Origin: Wurfbainia villosa
Taxonomy: Eukaryota > Streptophyta > Magnoliopsida > Zingiberales > Zingiberaceae
Reading direction: 5' to 3'
NCBI GenBank assembly: GCA_025175895.1
Contig: CM045998.1
Coordinates: 62,001 to 126,000 of the forward strand
Length of the DNA stretch: 64,000 bases
Both the position numbers and the translations under genes were made by a program. The notes under the pieces were generated by a model. The model was not told where the DNA came from. It saw only the letters and a list, made by a program, of their open reading frames with translations, and did no database searches. Each line of letters begins with the position of its first letter. The stretch's first letter is position 1. Positions 1 to 12,028 of the stretch are shown here, one piece after another.

Positions 1-2130
1 TATGACAAACTAATTCAAAGTTAAGAAAATAGTAAGCAATAACATTTTTCAAAACCTCCCCTTAAAGTTACCTCCCCCTTAACCTTAAGTGAGTTTTGAA
101 AAACAAATAATAAGTTCTTAACTTTTCGAGAAAAAAAAAATTAACCTCTTAACTTTAACCTCTCTCTCCCTTTTTCATATATCAAAAATAATTTTATGAG
201 GAGTGCTTTTATAAGATTAATTTAACCACATATGTAAAGTAAAAGAATCTTGGGAAATTTCAAACTCTAATTAACTTTTCGAGAAAGCAATATAAGTTCA
301 CATGATAAAAGAAAATAATTAAATACCTTTATGAATCTAAGCATGTGTCCTTTTTATAAAATCATATTTTGAATATAATTTATCTATACTTTGAAGTTAA
401 TTTCGATTTATCAATTTAAGTCTTAAGGATCAACCTAGAGGTGACTAGAGGTGTAAGATCAATTTAAGTCTTTTCTTTTTCTTCTACACCAACAATGATT
501 TATAAAGCTTAATATGTAACCTTTTTTTTTTTTTAGAATTAAAGACACATTTACAAGATATTAAAGTCTCATGTCTATTAGATTTTGTCAAACTAAAGAT
601 TGCTAGAGAGATTAAATTTGGCTAACAAACCAACATCTAATAAGGTTTATGTCTGACTAGAGGTAGCTAGAGATACTCTAACTTAAGTCTTCTCTTCCCC
701 TTTAGCATATTATTAGAAAGTGATTTTAGATTCTCTAAGTCCTGCACCAATAATATTATAGTTTTTCTTTAAATTTTGAAAGTATTGTCAATTTTCAAAT
801 AATTTTGAATTAATAAAGAGTATCCTAGCACAACGGTAAAGTTGTTGCCTTGTGACCAAGAGGTCACAAGTTCAAATCCTGGAAACAGCCTCTTGCAAAA
901 AAGCAAGGTAAGGCTGCGTACAATGGATTCCTTCTCTGGTACCCCGCGTGGCGGGAGCTTCGTGCACCGGGTTGTAGTTGTAGTATCCTAAAGTTTCCGA
1001 ACATTTTCCAAATCAAAATATTTTTTTAAAATAATATTTTAACAACTTCTATAAATAATGATTATCCAATTAGAATCTCCCTCTTTATCTAACAAACTCT
1101 TAGGACATCCTTGTTGGCTACAAGGAAGGCTTATCTAAATGTTTAGAGGGTCTAGGTGTCTAAAATTGACCTAAGGATCTAGAAGTTCGGTATTGGTCAA
1201 CTAATCATCATTTTAAGAAACATAGTTTTTCAAACACTAAGTATAACACCAATCATGACAACCAATAACAATAGATTTAAGAATCTATTTATATGTAAAT
1301 TTTGAAATCATTTTCAAAATTATTTTTAATTTATTGTCCTTAATATCTCACCTATTCTACACGATCAATCAAATTATCCTTATAGGTGTTGTGAGATAAA
1401 TCTAATTTTACTTAGTTAAGTTTAATGTCTTAGAAATTAATTAACCTTGGATTAGATTCGGATTTAATCTTTAGTTAGTTAAGTAAATATTTCAAAAGAG
1501 GGCTTATATGTCGTGGCGAGGCACAGAGACATTCTTTGATTGGAACAACGACCACTTTCTTAGACAAAGTCAACTTAAGAAATTGTACACTTAATTTACT
1601 TCAGAGTTAAATCCTGGTCTAACTAGTTTAGGATGTGGTGAGGTAGCTTCAGTCAGTTCCACTTAGCCAAGTGCATCAAGCTAGATACTCCTTATCTAAT
1701 CCGGATACACGAGGTTTTATTTTCCTAATGTACTATCATCTCATCACATCCTGATACTATATTGTCAAGATTAATTAACCTTTGATTATATCTAACCATT
1801 CTACATTAAGCAAATGGATTAATCTAAACATGCAAGCAAAGATTATCTAATTACATAAACTAACTTAATATTGACTCTCCCTGGAGTATAACTTTTGTAG
1901 GGATGATCCACATAGTGGATTTGATCCTGGAGAACTCAATACTTAGATAAATTTGCATTCGTGTTTATACTAGATTTTGGGACTCATACTTGAATTCTTG
2001 TTTGATCACGATTTACTAGTGAAATAAACGAGCTATTTGTTTGTCTAAATCCTAGTCCAGTCTTATTGTATATAACACGTTGAGACCCAAGTATTAGGTC
2101 GAGATCTTTGGATTCCAATGTGAACTTTTC
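1..2130. other. Interior of element D without recognisable coding
   Basis: An AT-rich stretch downstream, in the minus-strand sense, of the D gag. I found no reverse transcriptase, integrase or RNase H motif in any frame. The only recognisable feature is the SINE at 828-981. The element is therefore either gag-only or too decayed to read. Confidence 0.5.
828..981 (+). mobile_element. Au-like SINE with 9-bp target duplication
   Basis: A tRNA-derived short interspersed element. The head carries a box A-like stretch (gcacaacggtaaag), followed by a box B-like ggtcacaagttcaaatcc, which are internal RNA polymerase III promoter parts. The body 'ctgcgtacaatgg' and the tail 'gcgggagcttcgtgcaccgg' match the Au SINE family known from many flowering plants. 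A 9-bp direct repeat agtatccta flanks it at 819-827 and 982-990. Box B is slightly diverged, but the copy is otherwise well preserved. Confidence 0.88.
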
Positions 2131-3424
2131 CTATGTTTTCTTAAAATCTTGAACTTGTCCTTTCAAGGAGGAATTCTCTTCCTCAAGTGTCTTGACTCGA
2201 GTTGAGGTTCCTTCTTGAATGTGACTAGTTGAAGAAATTAAGTTGGTCTTCTTAAGGGTTTCAACTTTCATAAGAAGAGACTTGACTTTAGACTCGGGTT
2301 TAGTTAACTTTTTATTTAAATACTTAATTACAGTATATAAGTTCCTAATTATAGAACGGTGTACCTTTACTGAATCTTCGAAAATGGTCGTGGCTTGTCT
2401 CGACTCGACTCGCACTTCGGAGTTGTACTCGTGCTCGACTCGCACTGCACTCGGATTCGGATTTGATTGGATTCGGATTGAGTGGTCTTGCCATGAGGAC
2501 GAGGTTGTTGATTTATTCTCGTCCTTCTTCATCTGATGATTCTTCCCATGTTGCTCTAAGAACCTTCTTGGTAGATTTGGAGCTAGCCACTTAAAAATGA
2601 CCCTTCTTGTTGCATTCATAGCACTTCTTGCTTGACCTTTTGATTTGTTTTGGGATTTTTCTCTTTAGTTGACTTGTTTGTACATCTTCCTTAATTTCTT
2701 GATTAGTCTTCGAACAAGGTTGACGATCTCCATTTCTAGTTCGTCATCTAGATCCGAATCGGACTCATTGTCTTCGGGAGTTGGTTTACCTTTTGTTTTC
2801 TTTTGCCCTACAAACAAAGATATACTTTTCTCGATCGGGACCGAATTAGTTTGTTCGTGCAACTCAAATTCAGAAAAAAAAACTCATCTAATATAATCTT
2901 AGAAAGATCTCAGGACACTTTCTAAGCATTAATCATTGATGCCCACAATGTAGTCCTAGGGAAAGCCTTCAGTGCGTACCTTGTAATATCGCGGTTCTCC
3001 ACCTTCTGTCTGATCGAATGGAGGTCGTTTAGGATGTTTTGGATGCGAGCTTGAAGTTGACTTCTAGTCTCGTTGTCATGTATTTTTAAATTAAATAATT
3101 TATTTAAAAGTAAATCCCTTTTACATACCTTTGTATCAGAGGTTCCTTCGTGGAGCTCGGTGAGTTTATCCCATAAATCTTTAGCACTGATGAAGGGGTT
3201 GACGCGGTTGAGCTCCTCTTTTGATAGATCACATTGCAAAATTTGGGTTTCTTTGGTATCCGCTTCGATTTGTTTCTTCATTGCATTGATCCACAAGTCA
3301 CATTCTAAGAGTTCACACTTTTCATCGGTAGGTAGATCTAACCCTTTCTAGATGACGATTCATATGTCGACTTGAGTCTTTAGGAAACACTCCATCCGAC
3401 CCTTCCAATAATGGAAATCATCTC
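2131..3424 (-). pseudogene. Copia-like gag of element D, 3' part
   Basis: Codes for the capsid/nucleocapsid precursor (Gag) of element D. The region 2922-3424 reads as a UBN2-type copia gag domain, with a WKGRMECF motif near the A junction and 'AKDLWDKLTELHEGT' further in. The 2665-2862 region is acidic and Ser-rich. A zinc knuckle beginning CYECNKKGHF (about 2605-2637) is cut by a stop directly after GHF. The downstream part (2131-2600) ends in a coiled-coil-like Leu/Lys/Glu stretch. Further frame breaks separate these pieces and a stop follows the WKGRMECF segment, so this is a decayed gene. Its start lies on the far side of element A, at 23186. Confidence 0.8.
3420..3424. repeat. Target-site duplication of element A, left copy (atctc)
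   Basis: The 5 bases before LTR A1 are atctc. The same 5 bases follow LTR A2 at 23133-23137. A 5-bp duplication is normal for LTR retrotransposon integration and fixes the limits of A. Confidence 0.85.
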
Positions 3425-4826
3425 TGTTAGGAATATTGGAACGGCTAGAGGGGGGTGAATAGCGTCTTTCGTGCGATGTCAGAAATCGATCGCGTCCGTG
3501 TCTACAATTTCGTTAGTACGCAGCGGAAATAGAAATGATACAATAACGAAATGAACAACACGCTAACACGAGTATGTAATGTGGTTCGGAACCGAATGGT
3601 TCCTACTCCACGGATCGAGCTCTGAAGAGCCCTAGTGATGCACACGCACTCACTAATCAATAAACTCCTTCTCGGAACAATCCGGAGGCGGAGAAACCTC
3701 GTACAATATATCTTACAACAGTAAGAACGAAATACAAGCAATATACAATGTAAATACGAAATACAAGTAAAGAAAAGACTTTACAACACTTGTTTTGATT
3801 GCTTGGTTGCTTGCTTGCACTTGGAGACCTGATTTTCACCAACAAATCGCCCCAATAGCCCTCAAGAACCGATCCCTTTTTCCTCCATCACGAGCTCCAT
3901 ATATAGCTTCAACCTGTGCTGGAAAAAGTCGATCAGTCGACTGATCGGGACCATCAGTCGACTGATGCCACTATTGTCGTGAGACAACGGCTAGATCCAC
4001 GCTGGATAAGTCCAACGGATCTACCATCAGTCGACTGATTGTGACCATCAGTCGACTGATGGAGTCCTCACTCGACCAGTCGAGTCTCGACTCCATTCTT
4101 TGGCCGAATTCCCGAGCACCACCGATCGATCACACATCGATCGGCCGATCGCCGGCCATCACGATCGCCACCGGGCTGATCGCTAGGCCATAACCCACAG
4201 TCAAACCCTAGTTGACTCGGTCCAGTCGACTGCCACATGGCACCAGTCGACTGACACACCTCAAACATGAGGTTTTAGCCCAAGTATGGTTCCCCCATAC
4301 TTGCTAGACTACCCTTAGCCTAGACCTAAGCCTTCTAGGCACCTCCATCAGCCTCACGCCTCTCGGATCCCTCCAAGTCATCTATGACTTGTTCATCCAT
4401 TGTGCTAGCCTTCAGGTGCTTCCATCGGCTATGTCATGCTAACGGTGTCTACACCGCCAAGGCACATTGGACTTACGCCGCCAAGACTCCGCTTGGACTT
4501 TACGCCGCCAACCATTGGACTTATGCTGCCAAGACTACCGCTTGGACTTTACGCCGCCAAAATCAATCCCCTTGGACTTCAAATGCCAACCCATGTTGGA
4601 CTTTCCATGCCAAGACCATGCTTGGACTTCTCAAATGCCAAGACCATGCTTGGACTTTCCCTTGTCAACCCATGTTAGACTTTTACATTGCCAAGTACCC
4701 ATGACTTGGACTTTACCTTGACAATTATATTGTCATATGTTTTTGTCGAAACATCAAAACAACTCAAAACATTACTCGAGCCAAACTCGAGTCCTCGGTC
4801 ATTGTTTGGGCGATTACTTTTTACCA
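3425..4826 (-). repeat. LTR A1 (3' LTR of element A)
   Basis: Begins tgttagg on the plus strand (minus-strand end CCTAACA) and matches LTR A2 over most of its length. It includes the 'gtggttcgg...ttcctactccacgga' block that recurs in other LTRs here. It holds several copies of the palindrome ATCAGTCGACTGAT (about 3930-4065) and an array of CCAAG...CTTGG hairpin units (4455-4720). The outer end at 4826 has diverged from the expected TGTTGG terminus. Confidence 0.85.
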
Positions 4827-4838
4827 ATCTCCCCTTTT
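4827..4838 (-). other. Polypurine tract of element A
   Basis: On the minus strand this reads AAAAGGGGAGAT directly before the 3' LTR, the position and composition of the second-strand primer. Confidence 0.7.
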
Positions 4839-6413
4839 GATGTTTGACAAAACAAACAAATTATTGAGTTAGAACACTAACTCAAATCCATACCAATTAT
4901 CCCAAATTGGTAATCTCTAAATGTTCTTCCCCAAACATTCTCCCCTTTTTGACTAACATCAAAGGTCTTCTCTCAAGGAGGTCAATGTCTCATGTCCCAA
5001 TGAGATCTTACAATCTCCCCCTTGGTCTAAAATATCTAGGATGCCTACCATCTTCCTAGTGATAAGTCTCATATCACTCGAGAGGCAATCCTATTCACTC
5101 TCCCAATTTCCAAATTGGGTATCAAAAATCCATCAATTTTCCCAAATTGATGATACTCTTCAATAACTTCTCCTCTTGAGGAGAAAAATACATCCATCAT
5201 CCCAAGATGGATACCTCCCCTAAAGGCTTGCTCCTTGACCATTGCACCAACAATGTCCTTGGGAAGTCCCTAAGCCAATAGGAACTCTAAACCATCAAAA
5301 GTAAGGTTAGAAATTCAACATTGAACTTTCCAACACCTTGAAATTGATACAAACCCTAAACACCTCTCCTAATCCATATCCAATGGATTTTCACCCTTTA
5401 TAATGCTTCCCAAAGCATATCCTAGGGTTAGGAGTGATTAGGGACCATAACCGTAGCTGAAATCGGGTTAAACAACCATAGTTTTCCCGAAATCAGACAA
5501 TCAGTCGAGTGGTTCAGCTACGATCGGTGACACACTCATCGATCGCCACCAATGTCTTGATCGTGATAGCTGAAATTTCGAATTTGATTATCGAGATTAA
5601 TTTCGAAAATCATAAATAATTATACGTATATCGAAAAATCACGAAATTTGATCGTATAATACCTTATGACACAATACAATGGGTGAAAAATATTTGAAAA
5701 TTATTTTACCCATAAAATACTGAAATTGGCACAAAGTTCAAAACCATTGAAATTTTCAATGTTTTGGTCCTACTTTGTATCAACTTCATCAATGGTGATT
5801 GCTATCAAAAGATAGACTTCACCAAGGTTTTCTAAATTGATTTTAAAATATTTTTGAAAACCTATTTTGAACCATAATTTATTGGCTAAATAACATAGCT
5901 TGTATATTAGCTTTCCTTATGATTCTTGGTGATAATTAGAATAAGTTTGAGTTCATCTAGATGCACTACCCATGCACCTTGAACCTAACTTATTATCCTA
6001 GCATCTCACATGTATCTAGGGTGTATAAGTACATATGCATGTCAATTTGATGTGAGATGTGGACTTTGGTTCATTTGATTTAGGATTTCATGCATCTTCT
6101 AAGGCAACCCTACTTGATTCCCTTATGAATGGGACTTGAGTCATGCCATTTTTCTTAAATCAATGTTCAAAACAAATTAATGCATGAAATGATCATGGCA
6201 TAGTGATGGCAAAATAAAAATATGTCCAATGATCATGATGTCATGGCATAAGATAAAATTTAAGAACACATGACATCTAAAATAACTCTAAACAATGACA
6301 TGACATGGTATATGATAGGATGCGATTTCATGTCATGATATATCAACTTTCATAAGCAATACAAATACTCATCCAGATACACAAGATTTTCAGAAACAAA
6401 AATTTCATTTAAC
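4839..6413. other. Noncoding interior of element A
   Basis: AT-rich with many stops in all frames. It shares blocks with the interior of element B, for example the stretch after the polypurine tract, 'caccattgatgaagtt'-type sequence and 'gtatctagggtgtata'. I see no gene. Confidence 0.6.
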
Positions 6414-6730
6414 TTAAAAATTTAGTCTTTTACATTTAAAATGGAGATTGGCTATGCTCAATCTCACTACAAAAACTGACAACCACAAAAAAAATCTAAT
6501 ATCCTCAATATCTAATCGTCTACAGGAGGTGGCGGTTGAGGAGGCTGCTGACTCAGGGTCCAGGCCCACATCATCTCTAACATATCGAGCTGACACTGCT
6601 CGATGCGGCTCTGGGACTCCTCCATCCGATCCAGACGTCGCGGCAGAAGGAAGTCGCTCGCTAATAGCTCTCGATGACTAGCGCCAATCGATCACGATAG
6701 TCTGAAATCGGACTCGGTAGGCCACGACGA

Positions 6731-7754
6731 TCATCGACGGCCGCGGCCGATGCATCGGCAGATTCGATCGTCCTCATCAGCGGCATCTACATCCTCGTAG
6801 TCCTCTGCTGTATCTCCGGGTACTGGAGGAGGGTCTCTGTGTGCCCTGGGTGGTGGTCGTGGCGCCAACTCCATCTGTCCAGCGTCCATCCGTAGCTTTG
6901 CTAAAGAGAATTCTGACGATATCTGATATCGTACACTTCCGAGAAGCGCTCTCGAGAACCCCTGTGGATGTTGACGCCTACAGAATCTAACCATGCGGTA
7001 ATGATATGACCAAAAGGCATATGCACTTTCCCTTGTACAGGGGAAATAAAATGTACAATGCAGTGAAACATGTTTAATGCAAAGTTAATATCTAACCTAT
7101 GACGCATGACGTATAGTAGAAAGAGATGAGGAGGCCGAATCTTGGCCAGACCCCGAGTGACAATGGGAAGAAAACACCCAACAATGACCTTGTAAAGGAC
7201 ATTGTCAGTCATACTTCGATGATAGGAAATAAGTTTTGGGCCGGTGGACGAGGATAACCAAAAATGTGCTCATGCATGGACTCCATAGAGATATGGGCAA
7301 AGGGCTCAGGTAAAGGGAAATCCATGGCAGGGTAGCGAGATAAAAGTGTCATCGAGGGCCTACACTAGAAACTCTGTGATCGCAGGAGTGAACTCTAACT
7401 CGCGTTTTGCAATGCGAGTAGTGTAAGTAGGGTCGTCATCCACTTTCTTTAGGTTTTGATAAAATTCCCTAAGAAGGTCGTCGTTAATAGAATGGGTGCA
7501 TAGGACGACTTTCATGAGACTATAGTATGAAATTAACTCCATGACATCACTACAATGACGGTTAAAAAAATCTCTGTCGATGTACCTAACCAACATTGGT
7601 TGGTACACTCGAGATTCACCCTCAGGTGGATCATCCCTATGGCCTCTCCTATTATGAATGCAATGTATGATATGACATGCAAGGGCAATAATGTATGATT
7701 AGATAAACCTAAATTGTGACGGAAATGAAAATTAGGGCTTGAAGAGAAAATCAT
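6731..7754 (-). pseudogene. Retrotransposon ORF2 remnant, putative plant transposon protein domain
   Basis: Minus-strand frames 7754-7360, a short linking frame near 7340-7213, and 7212-6731 read as one protein broken by a stop and frame changes. Seen features are LLREFYQNL near 7470, a 'LEFTPAITEFLV' stretch, then a hydrophobic helical part with 'IITAWLDSVGV'. The tail is Pro/Asp/Glu-rich with an acidic end near 6750. This layout fits the domain Pfam calls 'putative plant transposon protein', found in plant LTR elements and of unknown function. It lies on the same strand as gag and is bounded by element A parts, so it probably belongs to A. Assignment is by motif memory only. Confidence 0.55.
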
Positions 7755-7939
7755 TACTTAGGCGCCATTTGAAGGTGTGGCCGGAGAGAGAACTCAGATG
7801 TTGCTAGGGGTCACCAAAACTCACGGAGAACTTGAGCCGAACCCTAATCGGAACAAGGAAGGATCAACCCTAAAACATGTGAACTAGGGCTCGAAATAAG
7901 TGAAAACGGAAGAGGAGAGACTTTTCTATCAAACCTAAC

Positions 7940-8215
7940 ACTTTGGGCGGTGGAACATCAGTCGACTGATCGTGGTTTATTACTGGGTTAATCGAGCCGG
8001 CAGTCGACTGATCCGGCTCGGCAATCGATCACGAACCTTCGCGTGCGTACTGATGGCATCGGTCGGTGATGTGCACATCACTCGACTGCTTGTCGAGCAC
8101 TCGACTGACGACCCTCGACCTCGGTGAACAGTACCATCAGTCGACTGATGTATCTCATCAGTCGACTGATGTTCAATCAGTCGAGTCATGAAGCTAGCAC
8201 TCGACTGATGATCGT
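7940..8215. repeat. Cluster of CAGTCGACTG palindromes inside element A
   Basis: Contains CAGTCGACTG at about 7962, 8003, 8139 and 8159, in some cases as the longer ATCAGTCGACTGAT, plus partial forms such as CACTCGACTG. The same palindrome occurs in the LTRs of A, B and D. Confidence 0.7.
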
Positions 8216-8714
8216 ATCGTATCGCGCTCTGATGTTATCGATCGATATCGATTTCCGGTCAAATTCAAAATCTCAATTTCTTCATCTAACTGGTTCCATT
8301 TTATCATGTTTATCTTGTATATCGAATGTATTGATATTATACTTATATTCATATATTTGTTAATGTATTTTTAATGTTTTATTCCATTTTTGCAGACATT
8401 AACATTCAATGATTTCCAAATCCTAACATCTCACCCTTCCTAAGTGTTAAAATACACAATCAAGGTAAAAGACTTGTTTTGTGAGATGCAATTCATCCTA
8501 AACATTCCTTCCATGCAAACATATGGCAAAACATATGAAGCATGGTGAGTACACGACATCAAGTTGTGTGACACTTGAGTATCGCTCTTGATGTTACTTT
8601 TACACGAACTCTTGAAGTGTGCCAACAATCAAAGTTACACACTATGATCTCTAAATCTATATTGTGCCAATTTTGATCATTTTATCAAACTTCTCAATTA
8701 GCATTGGCACATCC

Positions 8715-8719
8715 TAAAT
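8715..8719. repeat. Target-site duplication of element C, left copy (taaat)
   Basis: taaat precedes LTR C1 and is repeated at 20084-20088 after LTR C2. On either side the element A/B interior is continuous: the 'cacatcctaaa' on the left joins 'ccacctagcgtga' on the right, as in element B near 60890-60925. Confidence 0.9.
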
Positions 8720-11700
8720 TGTCACGCCCCGAGGTAGACTCTGTCCGGCCAACGGACGACACCCCCTTATGACAATTCCAATACGGTACAAAGTCGCAAC
8801 CAGTATAACACATATCGAAAATGTATAACAACACAGCAAAACGTATAACATCAATAGCGGAAGCCAAACATAATGGAAATACAACTCAACAACATCGGTA
8901 CATCGGTATATCCGTCCATACCAAAAACAGAATCTCATATCGAATATCACAAGAGCAAAATACATCACGATCTCCAATAGCAATAAAAGTCCATATGTAG
9001 ATACATGAGATGGGAAACAAAACCCTCGGAAAAACAGCGAGATGGGATCGGGTGGCAATGCTCCAAGTCTCTGCCAAAGTCTTCTATCTACTACTGCGGC
9101 GAAACCCGAGGGTCGTGGTGGTGAGTATAAAACTTCGGGGGTAATATAGAAGTGCATGAACAACATACAGGTAAGAGATCTACAAGTATACATGTGAAGA
9201 TCTACAGTATGCAAAGATGAGTCCAACAGACATACAAGATACTAAGCATAGTAATCGGTAATCACATATATGTCCTACTCATAGCATAAACTGAACGGAT
9301 CGACTTACATAAAGTAATGTACATACCTGACGGTCTGTCCTCCATATGATCTATAACATCCTGAACAGGTATATCATGACATAATCTAAATAGTACACAC
9401 TCATGCTCAACACATGCACAGTATATAAAATATGCAAAAGGCATGTAGCATGATGTACAATCATATGCAAAGAATCAAATGCAAGATCTCACGGGCATAT
9501 GTAAAACATATATCAAATACATGCATACATATATATATCAAGAATGCATGCATGGTCATCGTCATGACCGCCCAACCACGACCCCAGAGTGACCAGGGTG
9601 GCACGACAAATGACAACTAGCCCGACTCTAGCTACCACTACTCTCGAGTGGCCGAGTTGGGTAGTATGAATGAGTAGTATATAAGCGTAAAAGGCTAACT
9701 ACTCCTAGGGGTCCCTGCTGCAAGTCACGCCGTCCCTACCCATGAGTAGACAAGCGCGCACACGGGACAACCGTGACGTCGAATAACAACCACCATCTAT
9801 AGTGGCGAGTGCTAACACCACTCTGCAGCGGGCCGCGCATCTCCGGCTACCACCATATATAGTGGTCGCGCGCACATCTAATGCTCGCCTCAACCTGCTA
9901 CCACTACCCCGAGTGGCCGGAGGTAGGATGTCCGATGACCCTCTTCCACAAGGAAGACCCAGTCGTCAGCATGCATGCAAATGTAATGATGCATAGCTCA
10001 CACATACATCCCCACAACACTCCCTAATCCACAAGGAGATCTAGTCAACAAAAGTCAACCATGCAAGGACGATTGATCCGTAACCCCAACTTACTTACCT
10101 ATGTACAGATAAATAGGTTCATCAAGTTAACTCACTAATATATGTACGGTACAACGACCGAGGACTCATCACCTAACCTAGTGATGGAACCCGGTAACCC
10201 CATCTAAGTCCACACTAGTGACTACATGCATTTAACTGAATACCTATCAGCTAACAAACAACCAGGGTTATAATTTCTATCCGAGATAAAGGTATGATAG
10301 ATTAACAGCAATATCTCAAAGATCGCAGGTTAAGTACAAGCACAAGATACAATATGAGTGGATCTAAGGTAAACAAGAATAACCATATGTAAACTATCAT
10401 GCACTAGAATTGATCAAACTACCGGACCAGGTAGATATTACCCACCTGATACGAAGCTCGTATAATCCTCACGCCTAGCCCAGATCCCAAACCTGCACAT
10501 AATAACAAATTAGGATTTAGCATAACACTCCAATAATAAGACGAATAAATACTATTTTATATTCAGTATTATTTTCCGTCTACGAATAAGAACCATACTT
10601 ATCCCAACTACACTACCTAGGTCAACTACATAGATCTCTAAGTCTAAACAGTCAAAGATCCATTAATATTACTCGAGCACCAATACAACAACAACAAGCC
10701 TAACCACTCATTGGCAATTCAAATTCACTATACTACCCAAATCCACAATCACAATATCAACTCTATCATCACAACTCTCCTTTCTACGAACACCCATAGC
10801 CGGCACAATCCTTGGTTAGGAACAATCCATCCTTACCTCAAATAGATTACAACCCAATCAAACCATCCACAGAACCTACATTTAATCACTCGATCTCCTA
10901 CACAATTAACACCACGAAAGCCTAATTAACCACTTTCCCCATCTTGATTTTCTCCCCGCGACTCCTCACCCTTGACACCAAACGGAGCATCTTTGGCAAC
11001 ACCTGCTTCAATCTCTGCTCACCGGAAACAATCCGGATCAAGCACATCGACAACCATAACCACACGAGTTTTTTCCGATCATATATAAAAGAAATCCTAA
11101 CAATCCCGACAACCCAAACATCAACAAGAATTCCCAAGCAACAATACTCGAATCAACAATCTCAATTACTAATCTAAACTAACTTTTTCCCGAATAAACC
11201 AAATCCCACAATCACACTTTACAGAACACAAATCAATTTATACCACGACTTATAGTATTCGGTTAGATCCGTCTTCTGCGATCCCAACTCTACTGGCGAA
11301 ATTCCCAAATCTTGTCTTTCGCCGAATCGGATCAAGCTCTTGATCACGCTAAACATAGATCTAAGCTAAAATCATGCCAACCACATTGCCACAAGAAACC
11401 TAATCTCGGAAGGGAAGGCGACTCGAGCCTTACCTCTCGATGGCAATGCGCTAACGCCGCAACGCCATTGTCGATGGGAGTGTCGCCGCTATTTCCGTCC
11501 AGGCGAGAACCCCCCTTTGATCCCCCGGCCGGAGATCTACCAAATGGCGCCGTCGAGCTCCTCGCACCGGACGCCGACGAGATCGGCGAGGAGAGCGCGC
11601 GGCGAAGATGCGTTCGGCGCGGAGAAGAACAGAATGAGGCGGAGAAGAAGAAATGGAAACCGAAATCGCGATCTGTCGAAATCGGTTCGTTCGGCAACTT

Positions 11701-11939
11701 ATAAACACCGTTCGCCTGATCTGGTTAACCCAGCTCAACCCTAACCCAATCCGATTGGGTTCAAATTCGCCCGATCCATTCTGACCCATTTCGGCCGATC
11801 CATTCTGACCCGAGGCCCGATTGTGCCCGATCCATTCTGACCAATTTGCCGATTCGGCCCACTATTTAAGCCTAATTAATCCCCTAATTAATCCTAATTA
11901 ATTAATGAGTTAATTAATATTTTTTTTCCGTATTCTACA
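8720..11939 (-). repeat. LTR C1 (3' LTR of gypsy element C)
   Basis: Starts tgtcacgcccc and ends gtattctaca on the plus strand, i.e. TG...CA on the minus strand. It aligns end to end with LTR C2. ORFs within it on both strands are not conserved as proteins between the two LTR copies and are not called. Confidence 0.92.
11698..11706 (-). promoter_or_regulatory. Possible TATA box in LTR C1
   Basis: On the minus strand TTTATAAG lies about 235 bases inside the LTR, after a GC-rich part. The same word is kept in LTR C2 near 19845-19853. The position fits a U3 promoter, but no transcript evidence is available. Confidence 0.4.
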
Positions 11940-11951
11940 TTCTCCCCCACT
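11940..11951 (-). other. Polypurine tract of element C
   Basis: Minus strand AGTGGGGGAGAA immediately before LTR C1. Confidence 0.8.
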
Positions 11952-12028
11952 TAATAAAATTTGGTCCCCAAATTTCCATACTTATATGCAGTAATTAACG
12001 TAAGAAATTTCTTAAATTACTACATACC

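Noticed and set aside
4384..4721. Overlapping plus-strand ORFs with 'GLYAAK' and 'CQDHAWT' repeats in LTRs A and B
   Set aside because: They are translations of the hairpin repeat array in three frames at once, antisense to the element.
8714..9226. 170-codon minus ORF repeated at 16828-17304
   Set aside because: It is LTR sequence present twice. The amino acid string has no known domain and it lies at the LTR end where the promoter-distal region is expected.
11312..11704. ORFs of about 70-135 codons in LTR C1 and C2 (also 19443-19850)
   Set aside because: They sit in the LTRs, overlap in several frames on both strands, and their N-terminal halves differ between the two LTR copies.
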